Part shown: piece by piece, positions 34,240 through 44,625 of the stretch
Numbering within the stretch: the stretch's first letter is position 1
How the letters are laid out: each line of letters starts with the position of its first letter
Assembly (NCBI RefSeq): GCF_020379485.1
Contig: NC_063444.1
Location: 8,752,652-8,816,651, forward strand
Direction: 5' to 3'
Source of the DNA: Brassica napus
Lineage: Eukaryota; Streptophyta; Magnoliopsida; Brassicales; Brassicaceae
Length of the DNA: 64,000 bases
Notes under the pieces: model-generated
What the model saw: only the letters and a program-made list of their open reading frames with translations
What the model was told of the DNA's origin: nothing
Database searches by the model: none
Made by a program: the position numbers and the translations under genes

Positions 34240-34870
34240 GTAAGTCTCTTTACCAAACTCATAGTTATATATATAGCGTCTCGATTGAATATGTAAAATT
34301 TGTTGCTCATATTAAGAACTCTGTTTTACTTATAGGGTTTGTTCGGTATATATTATCCCCATGTTATGTGGATAAACAAAGTTAATGATCATATAGAGAC
34401 ATGATACACATATAGTATATATATATATATATCATGTTTTTGTGCTTAATTGTTCTACGTCAAACATATATATGACAAGTTCATCTTTCATTGTGAAACT
34501 CACAGTTGCCTTGATTAGCTTAGGTTTTGATTCAAAAAAGAAAGAAAACAAACACAGTTAAGGCAAGCATAAGAATCTGCGGGGACAAGGAGATTATAGC
34601 ATCTAGGTTTAGATTATGTGTGTCAATCAAAAACACTATTACCATAAACATATATCTTCATAATTTAGTTTAGACTTTATTGAAGAATTACTGTTGAAAA
34701 TTAACAAAATATGTTTTCTTCTTTATTTGGTGTTCTTGGGGTTTGTCGTTTTGTAGAACATTAGATATGTACTTTTGTTTTTACTCACCAGTAGATATGT
34801 ACTATAGACACATGACAGATAAGCAACGTGGGCGTACTATAACATTTATTTTCTTGCTTTTTTTTTACAG
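34240..34870 (+). other. Intron in the PCAP1 5'UTR
   Basis: The donor GTAAGTCT is at 34240 and the acceptor TTTTTTTTACAG ends at 34870. The 631-bp interval is T-rich and ORF-free, and the next exon carries the start codon 44 bp later. Introns in 5' leaders often raise expression of strongly transcribed plant genes; that role is inferred. Confidence 0.65.
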
Positions 34871-34913
34871 AATCGTTCGCGTTGAGACGGTGAATTTAAA
34901 TTAAATAACAAAA

Positions 34914-35846
34914 ATGGGTTACTGGAATTCGAAGGTCGTTCCAAGGTTCAAGAAGATATTCGAGAAGAATAGTGCAAAGAAGGCTGCTGCTGCTGAAGCT
35001 TGCAAGACCTTTGATGAGTCTAAGGTATATATAATTATCTACTTAATTGTAATTTATGCTAACTATGTAGCTATAGGTCCCATGAGACGCCATTATTTTA
35101 TCATAAATCTATAATATATTGATATGCTCATAAGTTTATTTGCTGTATCTGTATGATAGGTGTTTATTTAATAGTTTTGTTTGATTCCTGAACAGAAAAG
35201 GAAAATAAAAATAATTAGCACGTATTTATTGGACTTTCGTACTTCAGGTTTTTTTTGTCATGCAATAATTATCGACTCAAGCGATATTTATTGGTGCTAA
35301 TAGTTAGGAAATTTCATTTTTATGTGTTTGCTAAATGGGCACGTATGATGATCAATGGTGTATGTATGACAGGAAACAATCAACAAGGAAATTGAGGAGA
35401 AAAAGACAGAACTCCAACCAAAGGTCGTGGAGACCTATGAGGCCACGTCTGCTGAAGTCAAGGTCCCTATCTTATTTAATTTAAGATATAGTTAAGTTTT
35501 TAAACCCCATTTACTATGATTGTGTTATTAATTAAACTTAAAATTAAAACGGGCAGGCTTTGGTGAGAGACCCTAAGGAGGCTGGTTTGAAGAAAAACTC
35601 AGCGGCTGTGCTGAAGTATCTCGAGGCTCTTGTCGGCATAGGTAATGGTTCAATTACGTATACGCTTTATCATGTGCCTATTATAAATACCCTGACAACA
35701 ATATTTGCTTGTCTTCTTTTTCTGTCTTGTCTTATATATAAAATTATTGATTATAATCAAATATTTGCTAGCAGAAACTTTGGATTCCTATCCTACATCT
35801 TATATTCTTATACATAAGTATATCTCGAGCTTAACTCATTCATAGT

Positions 35847-35884
<38 letters not shown>

Positions 35885-38166
35885 AGATATGTAAATCTTC
35901 TAGTTGTGTATATCTCTCTTTTCTTTGTGTGAAGTTGTGTATATCTCTAATAAACTGAAATGTTATCTATACTATTATCGGAGAAGTGAATTTGCTTATT
36001 TGTCATGTTCACCATAGTTTTAGGTTGAATCTCTATTTATTTTCGTTATTTAACTAATTACAAATTAATATTAAAAGATTATCTCAAAATAAATGGAAAA
36101 CCTGTTAAAAAAAGAAAAGATAATTTCATATCTTTATTTTATGTTTATCTACACCTTTTTTCTTATTCTTTAATTTTTATACTTAATAGTATATATACAC
36201 ATATAATAATTAGATTTATCATTATACTAAAATATTAAAATAGGTTCATAAAAAATAACTAAAATTTTATTTTTATTTGTTTGAAAACTTAATATGTCAT
36301 GCCATTTTTCTAAATTATTAAATTTATTTTAGTATTAAAATACAACAAAGAAGTATATAAGCAACACTAAATTTGATTTATATTTGTTTGTTAACATGAT
36401 TTTTTGTCGCTGTATTTTCATTTTTATTCTTATTATTGTAAGAATAAAATTTATTTTTTATTTAAGTAAAAAAATTAATATTTATCCGTTTTTTATTTAT
36501 ATATATATTATTGGAAATGGAATTATATTTTTTTAAAAAAATTCATATTATCTGCCTCCAAAATAGAATATTTTCCAAATACTAATTTTATTTACAACAA
36601 GTACCTTATATTTATATAATTTTAAAATTTACTCTATTTAAATTTTTTATTTTCAAGAATTCACATAACTATAACTTTGTTTAAATTAAAATATATTTAA
36701 AAGACTATTATGTAAAGAAAAATGTGATTCTATTTTTTTAAATAAAACCTGTATTTTCCAAAATGATTTGTTTTAGCTATAATTATTAAAGTGTGAAAGT
36801 TAAAAGACCTTTTGAAAATGAAAAAATATGATTTTATAATAAAAGTACTATTTTATAGGAAAATTACAATTTATATTTTAAAGGAAAAACAGAGATTGAC
36901 TACAGCATATAGATATTTCACAATATAATTATACATATATCAATAGTTTTATTTACATTGAAAAGTTATTTTATTATATATTACATATTAGTGTTTTGTT
37001 TGTCCACAAGGTTGGTCTGTTTGAATGCTTATTCATTTATTATGGGATGTATTTCACAATATAATTATACATATATCAATAGTTTTATTTACTTTGATTA
37101 ATATAATATGTAAATTTGGGTTCATTTTAACATTCTTGTGATTTTGATTTATTTTGAGATTTTGTAGGTTTTGGTAATTCCAAAAATTTGGTTTAATAAC
37201 ATCACTTTATATAAATAGTTATATATTTGTTTATTTAATTTGATAATTGTTTATAAATTAATATAATAAAAACTGGTTAAAGATAGCAACATATTTCAAA
37301 ATAAAAATATTAATATTGTTATCCCAAAATATTTTTTTAATCAATAAAAGTGAAAATTAAGAAATTGGAAGATTCATAAAATAGTATAAATTTTTTATCA
37401 ACTTAAAATAATATAAATTTATTTTTAATTTATAAATAGTAAATTTATTAATAAGTATCTATACAAAATTTGCCCGTAAAAAAATTATATCCGCATGTGC
37501 GAGCAAAACACCTAGTATTACAATATTTTTCTTATTATATTGAACAACTAGCGGGTATCGTATGGTTTCGTCATATTTTCACTAATTCAAAAACGTTAGC
37601 TCAAATCTCATCATCTTTTTGGAAAAATATGTTTTGATTAATGATCGGATCACTTTTCTTTTTTTCCTATTTTTTATCTTAGATGAAAGTAGTGAGTTTA
37701 CTTATCTTATATGTGTAATTATGAAATGTAAAATTCAGAATTCCCCGGATCAACGGCTGTGAAAGAAGCTGCCTCTAGCTTCGGAGCTGGCTATGTCTCC
37801 GGACCAGTCACGTTCATATTCGAGAAGGTATGTGTGTTCCTTCCAGAGGAGGTTAAGACACGGGAAGTACCTGTGGAGGAAGTGAAGGCCGAAGAACCGG
37901 CCAAAACTGAAGAACCGGTCAAAACCGAAGAAACAAGTGGCGAGAAGGAGAAGGAGATTGTTGAAGAGACTAAGAAAGAAGAGACCGTTGCAACCGCGGT
38001 CGTTGAGGAGAAGAAACCTGAAGTAGAAAAGGAGGAGGAGAAGAAGCCTGTGGTCGAAGAAGTGAAAAAGGAAGAAGCTGCTCCAGCTCCAGCGGTGGTT
38101 GAAACTCCGGTTACGGCACCAGAAACAACGACACCAGCGCCAGTGGCTGAACCACCAAAGCCTTGA
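34914..38166 (+). CDS. PCAP1: PCAP1/MDP25 (DREPP family) membrane-associated Ca2+-binding protein
   Basis: Coding exons are 34914-35024, 35373-35462, 35557-35641 and 37739-38166; together 714 nt, 237 aa. All introns are GT-AG and keep the frame. The protein begins MGYWNSKVVPRFKKIFEKNS, which provides Gly2 for N-myristoylation and a basic patch for phosphoinositide, calmodulin and microtubule binding. The middle (FDESKETINKEIEEKKTELQ; FGAGYVSGPVTFIFEKV) is the conserved DREPP core. The tail is a Glu/Lys/Val-rich disordered region ending PVAEPPKP. The family is a plasma-membrane peripheral protein that links calcium and PIP signals to cortical microtubules. Arabidopsis PCAP1 is about 225 aa as I recall it; the extra residues are in the tail. 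Intron 3 is 2097 bp because of a Helitron. No disabling change is seen. Confidence 0.95.
35853..35880. repeat. (TA)n microsatellite in PCAP1 intron 3
   Basis: A perfect TA tract of about 28 bp, about 85 bp upstream of the Helitron start. Confidence 0.85.
35966..37515 (+). mobile_element. Non-autonomous Helitron in PCAP1 intron 3
   Basis: The 5' end TCTATACTATTATCGGAGAA follows a host A at 35965. The 3' end has a hairpin-like CCGCATGTGCGAGC at about 37491 and then CTAG (37512-37515) followed by host T. It is 1.55 kb, about 80 percent AT, with no ORF. A direct repeat of about 40 bp (ATTTCACAATATAATTATAC followed by ATATATCAATAG) occurs at about 36914 and 37051. It is in gene orientation and leaves both splice sites of intron 3 untouched. 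Confidence 0.8.
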
Positions 38167-38526
38167 TTCGTTTCAAGATGGTATGATTGCCTTCTCTTGT
38201 ATGAAAACATCTTTGTACGTAACAAAAAAAAAAAAAAAAACTGAAAGGAACCAAAAAAACTTATTTTCATTCTTTTTATTTTATATGGTTTGTCTTTGTG
38301 TGGATAAATCTTGTTTTGGAAGTCGTTAATGTGTTTTTATTTTATTTGTATTCATGTGAATTTGTAACAAAATATTGGTGGATGTTTTTTGTGTATAATT
38401 ATTTGTATGTTTCGACCAAGCTTATCCGATTCAACCCATTCGGACATGTCTTCCAATCACTTTAAAGTACTTGTTGAATAGGTCTCTTCAATTTTGTTTT
38501 ACTTGTTCATGGAACATCAAAATGAC
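38167..38526 (+). other. PCAP1 3' region
   Basis: The 3'UTR and downstream flank, with an A-run at about 38223-38240. Copia-1 inserted 365 bp after the stop codon. Confidence 0.5.
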
Positions 38527-38531
38527 GTTAT

Positions 38532-38773
38532 TGTTATGAAAGATTAGCCGCAAACGTTGAAAAATATAAAAGATATGGGGCCCGCTGCACTATTTGCACA
38601 GTGAATTTCTCTTCTATATAAACGATCGTTTCGATCGATTGTAATTACACCATTCCTTCTTCTTCTAATAACACATCCTCTCTTGCTATCAGTGTTATCT
38701 TCTCATACGGGTATAAAATTTTGCCCTTATTTAAATTTCTTCGATACAATAAAATTCTAGTTTTTTTATAACA
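38532..38773 (+). repeat. 5' LTR of copia-1
   Basis: It starts TGTTATGAAAG and ends TTATAACA. A TATATAAAC promoter box lies near 38615 and AATAAAATTC, a possible polyadenylation signal, near 38748. Confidence 0.95.
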
Positions 38774-38787
38774 CGTTATCAGCACGA
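38774..38787 (+). other. Copia-1 primer-binding site
   Basis: CGTTATCAGCACGA directly follows the 5' LTR. The same sequence follows the 5' LTRs of copia-2 (minus strand, just left of 49567) and copia-3 (58809), so it is the shared priming site of these three families. Confidence 0.75.
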
Positions 38788-38837
38788 TCACTCTGCGATT
38801 CGGTAAAATTTATTTGTATCATTTATACCCTGTTATA

Positions 38838-39075
38838 ATGGTCGGTATACCGCCTCTACTATTTTTTATATATCATGTTATAATGGCCGGAATACCGCCT
38901 ATATTATTTACTAGTAATTTAATTTATTTATTGGTCGGCAGAGCCGCCTCATATTCTGTTTATTATTTATTGGTCGGCTGAGCCGCCTTATATTCTGTTT
39001 ATTATTAATTGGTCGGCCGAGCCGCCGTATAATTTATTTATTACTCTGCATTGATCGGCTGAGCCGTCGCATGAT
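38838..39075 (+). repeat. GGTCGGC-GAGCCGCC repeat array in the copia-1 leader
   Basis: About six copies of a 40-60-bp unit lie in tandem. Each has a GC core such as GGTCGGCTGAGCCGCC or GGTCGGTATACCGCC, in which CGGC and GCCG can pair as a small hairpin, followed by an AT spacer like TATTCTGTTTATTATT. Position in the untranslated leader just after the primer-binding site suggests an RNA role (packaging, translation or reverse transcription), but that is inference. Confidence 0.8.
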
Positions 39076-39245
39076 TTTATTGTCATATTTTTTTACTTTT
39101 ATGAAATTTTATAGATTTGATTGACCGTTTAATGCGATATTTTCAGACTGATTTTTAGTGCACTCGATTTAACCCCAACAGTCACAAAGATTTTTTTTTC
39201 AAAAATTTCCCCTTTCTCCAACGGTTATGAACAGTGTTTTTCATC

Positions 39246-39253
39246 TATAAATA
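39246..39253 (+). promoter_or_regulatory. Internal TATA-like box in the copia-1 leader
   Basis: TATAAATA followed by a CT-rich, ATG-free stretch of about 95 bp, as in plant core promoters and 5'UTRs. It lies well downstream of the LTR promoter and just ahead of the small ORF at 39348. Confidence 0.4.
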
Positions 39254-39347
39254 CAACTCATTTTCACTCCATTTCATCATCCAAAACATTTCATCTTCTC
39301 TCAAAAAATTTCAAATCGCTCTCCTCCGATTTTTCATTTCAAGAAAG

Positions 39348-39515
39348 ATGATTCGCGCACTTTTGTTTTTATGTGCCATTTTTATTTGTGTTTCTATTTA
39401 TGGTTTATTCGTTGGAGAATTTACTCCGAGTGAATTTAAGATGAATATCGGTTTAATTTTCTTTACATCGCTTCTCCTTGTAATTGCTTGTATGATTAAT
39501 GTAAACGGTTTTTAA
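39348..39515 (+). CDS. Small hydrophobic ORF in the copia-1 leader (55 aa)
   Basis: ATG at 39348 and TAA at 39513-39515. The 55-aa product has two hydrophobic segments, about residues 4-23 (ALLFLCAIFICVSIYGLF) and 34-52 (IGLIFFTSLLLVIACMI), joined by a short polar loop VGEFTPSEFKMN, so it could be a two-pass membrane peptide. Initiation context AAAG-ATG-A is reasonable. I know of no such protein in copia elements. It may be chance, a captured host exon or a real accessory gene. It would probably be removed with an intron ending at 39554 when gag is expressed. Confidence 0.4.
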   Translation: MIRALLFLCAIFICVSIYGLFVGEFTPSEFKMNIGLIFFTSLLLVIACMINVNGF

Positions 39516-39562
39516 ATTATGAAGTTCTAATAAAATTATTATTTTGTGTTTTAGAAATTCAA

Positions 39563-40522
39563 ATGGCAAACATCGAGAAACTCCAGTTCCCGGCTCTGAA
39601 AGTAACCGGCGAAAATTATGTCAGATGGGTCACAAATGTGAAACCTTATCTTGTAATAAAAAAGATAACTGAAACGATAGAAGTCGGTAACAAATCGCCA
39701 CCCGAGCATATAGCCGAAGCGATTATCTTCCTGAAGAAGCATTTAGATGAGAATCTAACTCACGACTATGGAGACGTTGAGGACCCAGCCGTACTATGGC
39801 AAGCCTTGAAAGATAGGTTCGATAATCAAAAGGAAATCAATCTCCCTCACGCTCTTGAAGAGTGGAAAACCCTGAGGTTTCAGGATTTCCAAAGGGTTAG
39901 AGATTACAATTCCACTATCTTGAGGATAGTTGCACAATTAAAATATTGTGGTAACCCTGTCACCGAAGCAGAAATGCTTGACAAGACATATAATACTTTC
40001 CACAAAGAACACAACGTCTTATCCCGAATTTACAGAAAATGTGGGTACACCAAATTTTCTGAATTGATGGTAACACTCATGTTGGCTGAAAAGAACGATG
40101 AGTTACTAATCAAAAACCATAATTCCCGACCTACGGGAGCCAAGGCATTTCCTGAAGTGAATGCTACGGCGGTAGAATATTCGGGAAGGAGAAACCAGAC
40201 CAACCGAGGTCGTGGTCGGCGTTTCAACAACAAACGTGGAAAGCCTTACTATCCTAAAAGTATTAGATCTAACAAATGGGTTAGATCTGAACAACCTCCT
40301 AAAGGCAAAGAAACCGAAGAGGATACCACAAAGAAAAGTGAGACTGTATGTTACAGATGTGGATGTAAGGGACATTGGTCCCGTACCTGTCGTACTCCCC
40401 CACATTTGTGCAAGTTATATCAAGAGTCCATAAAAGGAAAGGCTAAAGAGGTGAACCTCACAGAAAATGTTGAAGGGACTTCATACCTTGAATCCTCCGA
40501 CTTCGCTAATGAGCTGGACTAG
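39563..40522 (+). CDS. Copia-1 Gag
   Basis: A 319-aa Gag of the DUF4219/UBN2 type: MANIEKLQFPALKVTGENYV at the start, then WKTLRFQDFQRVRDYNSTI, a basic Arg/Lys/Asn-rich stretch (about 208-240), and a CCHC zinc knuckle CYRCGCKGHWSRTC (about residue 267). Gag forms the virus-like particle and binds the RNA genome. The ATG follows ATTTTGTGTTTTAG|AAATTCAA, a good 3' splice site, so a spliced leader is likely. It is complete, with the stop TAG at 40520-40522, and is not fused to Pol. Confidence 0.93.
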   Translation: MANIEKLQFPALKVTGENYVRWVTNVKPYLVIKKITETIEVGNKSPPEHIAEAIIFLKKHLDENLTHDYGDVEDPAVLWQALKDRFDNQKEINLPHALEEWKTLRFQDFQRVRDYNSTILRIVAQLKYCGNPVTEAEMLDKTYNTFHKEHNVLSRIYRKCGYTKFSELMVTLMLAEKNDELLIKNHNSRPTGAKAFPEVNATAVEYSGRRNQTNRGRGRRFNNKRGKPYYPKSIRSNKWVRSEQPPKGKETEEDTTKKSETVCYRCGCKGHWSRTCRTPPHLCKLYQESIKGKAKEVNLTENVEGTSYLESSDFANELD

Positions 40523-40721
40523 ATTACTCCTGAAGAGAATCGAAATGCCTATGATAAGAGTATTGAATAGTTTTCAGTATTACCATGTATAATTATTATA
40601 TTTCATGTTTTAAACAAATAATGATGTTTTTAACATCATCTTATTGTATAATTATTATGTGTTTCCTTATATGAATGAATTTTATGTTTTTCTTTTATTT
40701 ATATTTATGACAATTTCAGAA

Positions 40722-43700
40722 ATGGATCAGAATGCTAATGAAGCAAAATCCAAGAAACGGATTCGTGAAATATGCATACCAGATAGTGGAACAACGCACA
40801 CTATTCTGAGACAAAAGAGATATTTCTCTGATATAAAACCAACAAGAATTGTCGTCAATACAATATCAGGTCCTGCAGACGTGATTGAAGGAACTGGTAA
40901 AGCAAACTTTACTTTACCGAATGGAACAAAATTTTCCATAAATAATGCTCTATATTCTCCAAGTTCTAAAAGGAATTTGTTGAGTTTTAAAGACATATAT
41001 CTTCACGGATATGATACTCAGTCTGCAACTGAGGATGGAAAGAAATACATGTATGTAACTTCTGAGAAATGTGGCAGAAAACACATATTGGAAAAGTTTC
41101 CAGAGCTTCCTTCGGGGTTACATCATACTTATATCGATGAGATCGAATCAAATCTTGTAGTAGAACGGAACCCAGAAGAGTTCACGTTATGGCATGATCG
41201 CCTTGGCCACCCAGGAACTACAATGATGCGTAAAATCATAGAAAGTTCACATGGTCATCCACTGAAAATCCAGGAGATTTCTCAAGGGAATAAAATGACA
41301 TGTGTTGCATGTTCTCTAGGAAAATTGATCGTAAGGCCATCGCCAACCAAAATCGATAAAGAATCACCAAAGTTCCTTGAAAGAATTCAAGGCGATATAT
41401 GTGGACCTATACACCCACCTTGTGGACCATTCCACTATTTTATGGTATTAATTGACGCATCCAGTAGATGGTCACACGTTTGTCTATTATCATCTCGAAA
41501 TGTGGCATTTGCGAGATTTCTAACTCAGATAATCAAACTGCGAGCACAGTTTCCTGATTATACTATTAAAAGAGTTAGACTAGACAACGCTGGTGAATTC
41601 ACATCCCAAGCATTCAATGACTATTGTATGGTAATGGGAATTGAAGTTGAACATTCGGTTGCTCATGTTCATACGCAAAATGGTTTGGCTGAATCTTTAA
41701 TTAAGCGTCTGCAATTGATTGCAAGACCATTGATCATGAGATCAAAACTTCCAACCTCTGTATGGGGACATGCCATTTTGCATGCAGAAGCACTCATTCG
41801 GATCAGACCGAGTGCATACCATAAGTATTCCCCACTACAATTAGCGTTTGGTCGAGAACCAAACATTTCCCACTTTAGAATCTTTGGTTGTGCGGTATAT
41901 GTGCCTGTAGCACCACCACAACGTACAAAGATGGGACCACAAAGAAGATTGGGAATATATGTTGGTTTTGATTCCCCATCAATTATAAGATACCTAGAAC
42001 CACAGACTGGTGACGTCTTTACAGCACGTTTTGCTGATTGTCATTTTGACGAAAATGTATTCCCAGTTCTAGGGGGAGAAAACAAAAATGTTGGAAGTGA
42101 TATAAAATGGAGTGTACCATCATTGTTATATCTTGATCCTCCTACTAAAGAGTCAGAACTAGAAGTTCGACGAATTATGCATTTACAGAGTATAGCTAAC
42201 CAGCTACCTGATGCATTTGTAGATACCAAGACGGTAACTAAATCTCATATACCAGCTGCAAATGCTCCTGCTCGTATCAAAATGCCAAATGAACAAGAAA
42301 AGGAGGATGACACACGAGAGCCAAAAACACGCCTGAAGCGTGGTAGACCTGTTGGTTCTAAGGATAAGAATCCTAGGAAACAAAAGAAAGCTGAAATATA
42401 TGATGCACCCAAAATAGCAGAAAATATTTTGGAAGAAATAAATGATAAGGATTCTGATGAATCAGAGCATCATGAATCAGAGCATCATGAATCGAAAGAT
42501 AATCATGAGATTTCTATTAATTACATCCATAATAAAAGGATATGGAATAGAAATGAACAAAATGACCTTGATGATGCTTTCTCATATATTGTGTCAAGTG
42601 AAATAAATGAAGAAATCGATGATCCAGAACCAAAATCTGTCTATGAATGTCAAAAGAGACATGATTGGGAACAATGGAAAAATGCAATACAAGCTGAACT
42701 TGATTCGCTTAATAAACGAAAAGTATTTGGATCTATTGTGCTCACACCTGCAGATGTGAGACCAGTTGGGTACAAATGGGTTTTCGTTCGAAAGCGAAAT
42801 GAGAAAAATGAGATTACGAGATACAAAGCTCGTCTAGTGGCTCAAGGTTTTTCTCAAAGACCTGGAATCGATTATGAAGAAACGTATTCTCCAGTTATGG
42901 ATGCCATTACATTTAGATTCCTGATGAGTCTAGCAGCTGATAAAAATCTAGAGATGCGTCTCATGGATGTTGTTACAGCTTATCTATATGGATCATTAGA
43001 TACTGATATCTACATGAAAGTTCCTGATGGATTTAAAATGCCAGAAGCATTAAGTTCCAAACCTAAAGAGTTATGTGCAATAAAATTGCAAAGATCATTA
43101 TATGGGTTAAAGCAATCTGGACGTATGTGGTATAATCGTCTCAGTGATCATTTAACAAAAGAAGGATATGTGAATGATCCTATATGCCCATGTGTTTTCA
43201 TCAAGAAAACAATATCCGGATTTGTAATAATCGCGGTATATGTTGATGATCTTAACATTATCGGAACTCAAAAAGAAATACAAAAGGCATCAGACTATCT
43301 CAAAGGAGAATTTGAGATGAAAGATCTTGGACAGACACAATATTGTCTTGGCCTACAAATAGAACATTCACAAAATGGTATATTTGTGCATCAATCCACA
43401 TACACTAAAAGAGTGTTGAAACGATTTAACATGGATAAATCAACTCCTCTTAGCACCCCGATGGTCGTTAGGTCACTTAATATTGAAAGTGATCCATTTA
43501 GACCACCTGAGGAGAAAGAAGAGATACTTGGTCCGGAAGTACCATATCTAAGTGCAATTGGAGCGCTGATGTACCTTGCAAATTGTACACGGCCTGATAT
43601 ATCATTTGCTGTGAATCTTTTGGCAAGATTCAGCTCATCTCCAACTCGAAGACATTGGAATGGGATTAAACATGTTTTTCGTTACCTCCAAGGGACCATT

Positions 43701-44207
43701 GATTTGGGCTTATTTTATCCTAAAAGTTCAAAAGGTCAAATGGTTGGTTTTGCAGATGCAGGATATCTTTCAGATCCACACAAAGCCCGATCGCAAACAG
43801 GATACGTTTTTACGATCGGAGGCACTGCTATATCTTGGCGTTCCCAGAAACAAACGCTCGTGGCTACTTCTTCAAATCATGCTGAGATCATTGCACTCCA
43901 TGAAGCAAGTAGAGAATGTGTATGGCTGAGATCAATGAGCCGACACATCTGTTCAAGCAGCGGAATTGGCGAAAATACGGAGCCAACTATTTTATATGAA
44001 GATAATGCAGCATGTGTTGCTCAAACAAAGGACGGATATATCAAAAGCGATAGAACGAAGCATATTCATCCGAAGTTCTTCTCATACACTCAAGAGCTCG
44101 TAAAGAAGAAAGAGATTGAAATAAGATATGTCCAATCATGCGACAATGCAGCTGACCTCTTCACAAAATCACTTCCGACTTCAGTATTCAAAAAAACATG
44201 TTCGTAA
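40722..44207 (+). CDS. Copia-1 Pol (protease-integrase-RT-RNase H)
   Basis: The ATG at 40722 follows CAATTTCAG|AA, a 3' splice-like site, after a 200-bp AT-rich gap from gag; the frame upstream to 40644 is read-through without an ATG supported by homology. Domains in order are an aspartic protease (PDSGTTHTIL), the GAG-pre-integrase HHCC region (LWHDRLGHPG), the integrase core (DICGPIHPP, then LDNAGEF and the catalytic Glu in GLAESLIKR), reverse transcriptase (YKARLVAQGFSQRPGIDYEET; YVDDLNIIG) and RNase H (GFADAGYLSD; YEDNAACV). The reading frame is open throughout, 1161 aa. Near the end an A7 run (about 44190) shifts the frame, so the last about 14 residues expected from the copia-2 homologue are replaced by T-C-S and a stop. 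Confidence 0.93.
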   Translation: MDQNANEAKSKKRIREICIPDSGTTHTILRQKRYFSDIKPTRIVVNTISGPADVIEGTGKANFTLPNGTKFSINNALYSPSSKRNLLSFKDIYLHGYDTQSATEDGKKYMYVTSEKCGRKHILEKFPELPSGLHHTYIDEIESNLVVERNPEEFTLWHDRLGHPGTTMMRKIIESSHGHPLKIQEISQGNKMTCVACSLGKLIVRPSPTKIDKESPKFLERIQGDICGPIHPPCGPFHYFMVLIDASSRWSHVCLLSSRNVAFARFLTQIIKLRAQFPDYTIKRVRLDNAGEFTSQAFNDYCMVMGIEVEHSVAHVHTQNGLAESLIKRLQLIARPLIMRSKLPTSVWGHAILHAEALIRIRPSAYHKYSPLQLAFGREPNISHFRIFGCAVYVPVAPPQRTKMGPQRRLGIYVGFDSPSIIRYLEPQTGDVFTARFADCHFDENVFPVLGGENKNVGSDIKWSVPSLLYLDPPTKESELEVRRIMHLQSIANQLPDAFVDTKTVTKSHIPAANAPARIKMPNEQEKEDDTREPKTRLKRGRPVGSKDKNPRKQKKAEIYDAPKIAENILEEINDKDSDESEHHESEHHESKDNHEISINYIHNKRIWNRNEQNDLDDAFSYIVSSEINEEIDDPEPKSVYECQKRHDWEQWKNAIQAELDSLNKRKVFGSIVLTPADVRPVGYKWVFVRKRNEKNEITRYKARLVAQGFSQRPGIDYEETYSPVMDAITFRFLMSLAADKNLEMRLMDVVTAYLYGSLDTDIYMKVPDGFKMPEALSSKPKELCAIKLQRSLYGLKQSGRMWYNRLSDHLTKEGYVNDPICPCVFIKKTISGFVIIAVYVDDLNIIGTQKEIQKASDYLKGEFEMKDLGQTQYCLGLQIEHSQNGIFVHQSTYTKRVLKRFNMDKSTPLSTPMVVRSLNIESDPFRPPEEKEEILGPEVPYLSAIGALMYLANCTRPDISFAVNLLARFSSSPTRRHWNGIKHVFRYLQGTIDLGLFYPKSSKGQMVGFADAGYLSDPHKARSQTGYVFTIGGTAISWRSQKQTLVATSSNHAEIIALHEASRECVWLRSMSRHICSSSGIGENTEPTILYEDNAACVAQTKDGYIKSDRTKHIHPKFFSYTQELVKKKEIEIRYVQSCDNAADLFTKSLPTSVFKKTCS

Positions 44208-44383
44208 CATTGGAATGCGTCATCAGAAGGATCTATGACTGCTCATTCGAGGGGGAGCTTACGTAGTTGTACTCTTTTTACCTTACTATGGTTTTTCCCA
44301 TTGGGTTTTCCTAGAAAGGTTTTTAACGAGGCAACATAGACGTTAAGCGAGAGTGGATGGTGACACCGGTCCCCAAGGGGGAG

Positions 44384-44625
44384 TGTTATGAAAGATTAGC
44401 CGCAAACGTTGAAAAATATAAAAGATATGGGGCCCGCTGCACTATTTGCACAGTGAATTTCTCTTCTATATAAACGATCGTTTCGATCGATTGTAATTAC
44501 ACCATTCCTTCTTCTTCTAATAACACATCCTCTCTTGCTATCAGTGTTATCTTCTCATACGGGTATAAAATTTTGCCCTTATTTAAATTTCTTCGATACA
44601 ATAAAATTCTAGTTTTTTTATAACA
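44384..44625 (+). repeat. 3' LTR of copia-1
   Basis: 242 bp, no difference from the 5' LTR seen in a base-by-base reading. Followed by GTTAT. Confidence 0.95.

Larger units (their letters stand above)
38532..44625 (+). mobile_element. Copia-1: near-intact Ty1/copia retrotransposon
   Basis: A 6094-bp element with target duplication GTTAT at 38527-38531 and 44626-44630. The two 242-bp LTRs are identical by eye. The primer-binding site starts CGTTATCAGCACGA right after the 5' LTR, and a purine tract AAGGGGGAG precedes the 3' LTR. Internally it has a leader with a repeat array and small ORF, a gag frame (39563-40522) and a pol frame (40722-44207). The order protease-integrase-RT-RNase H defines Ty1/copia. 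This is the youngest insertion in the window. Confidence 0.96.

Noticed and set aside
37791..38270. 159-codon frame antisense to PCAP1 exon 4
   Set aside because: It is the mirror of the Glu/Lys-rich tail codons; the sense strand has the family match and splice sites.
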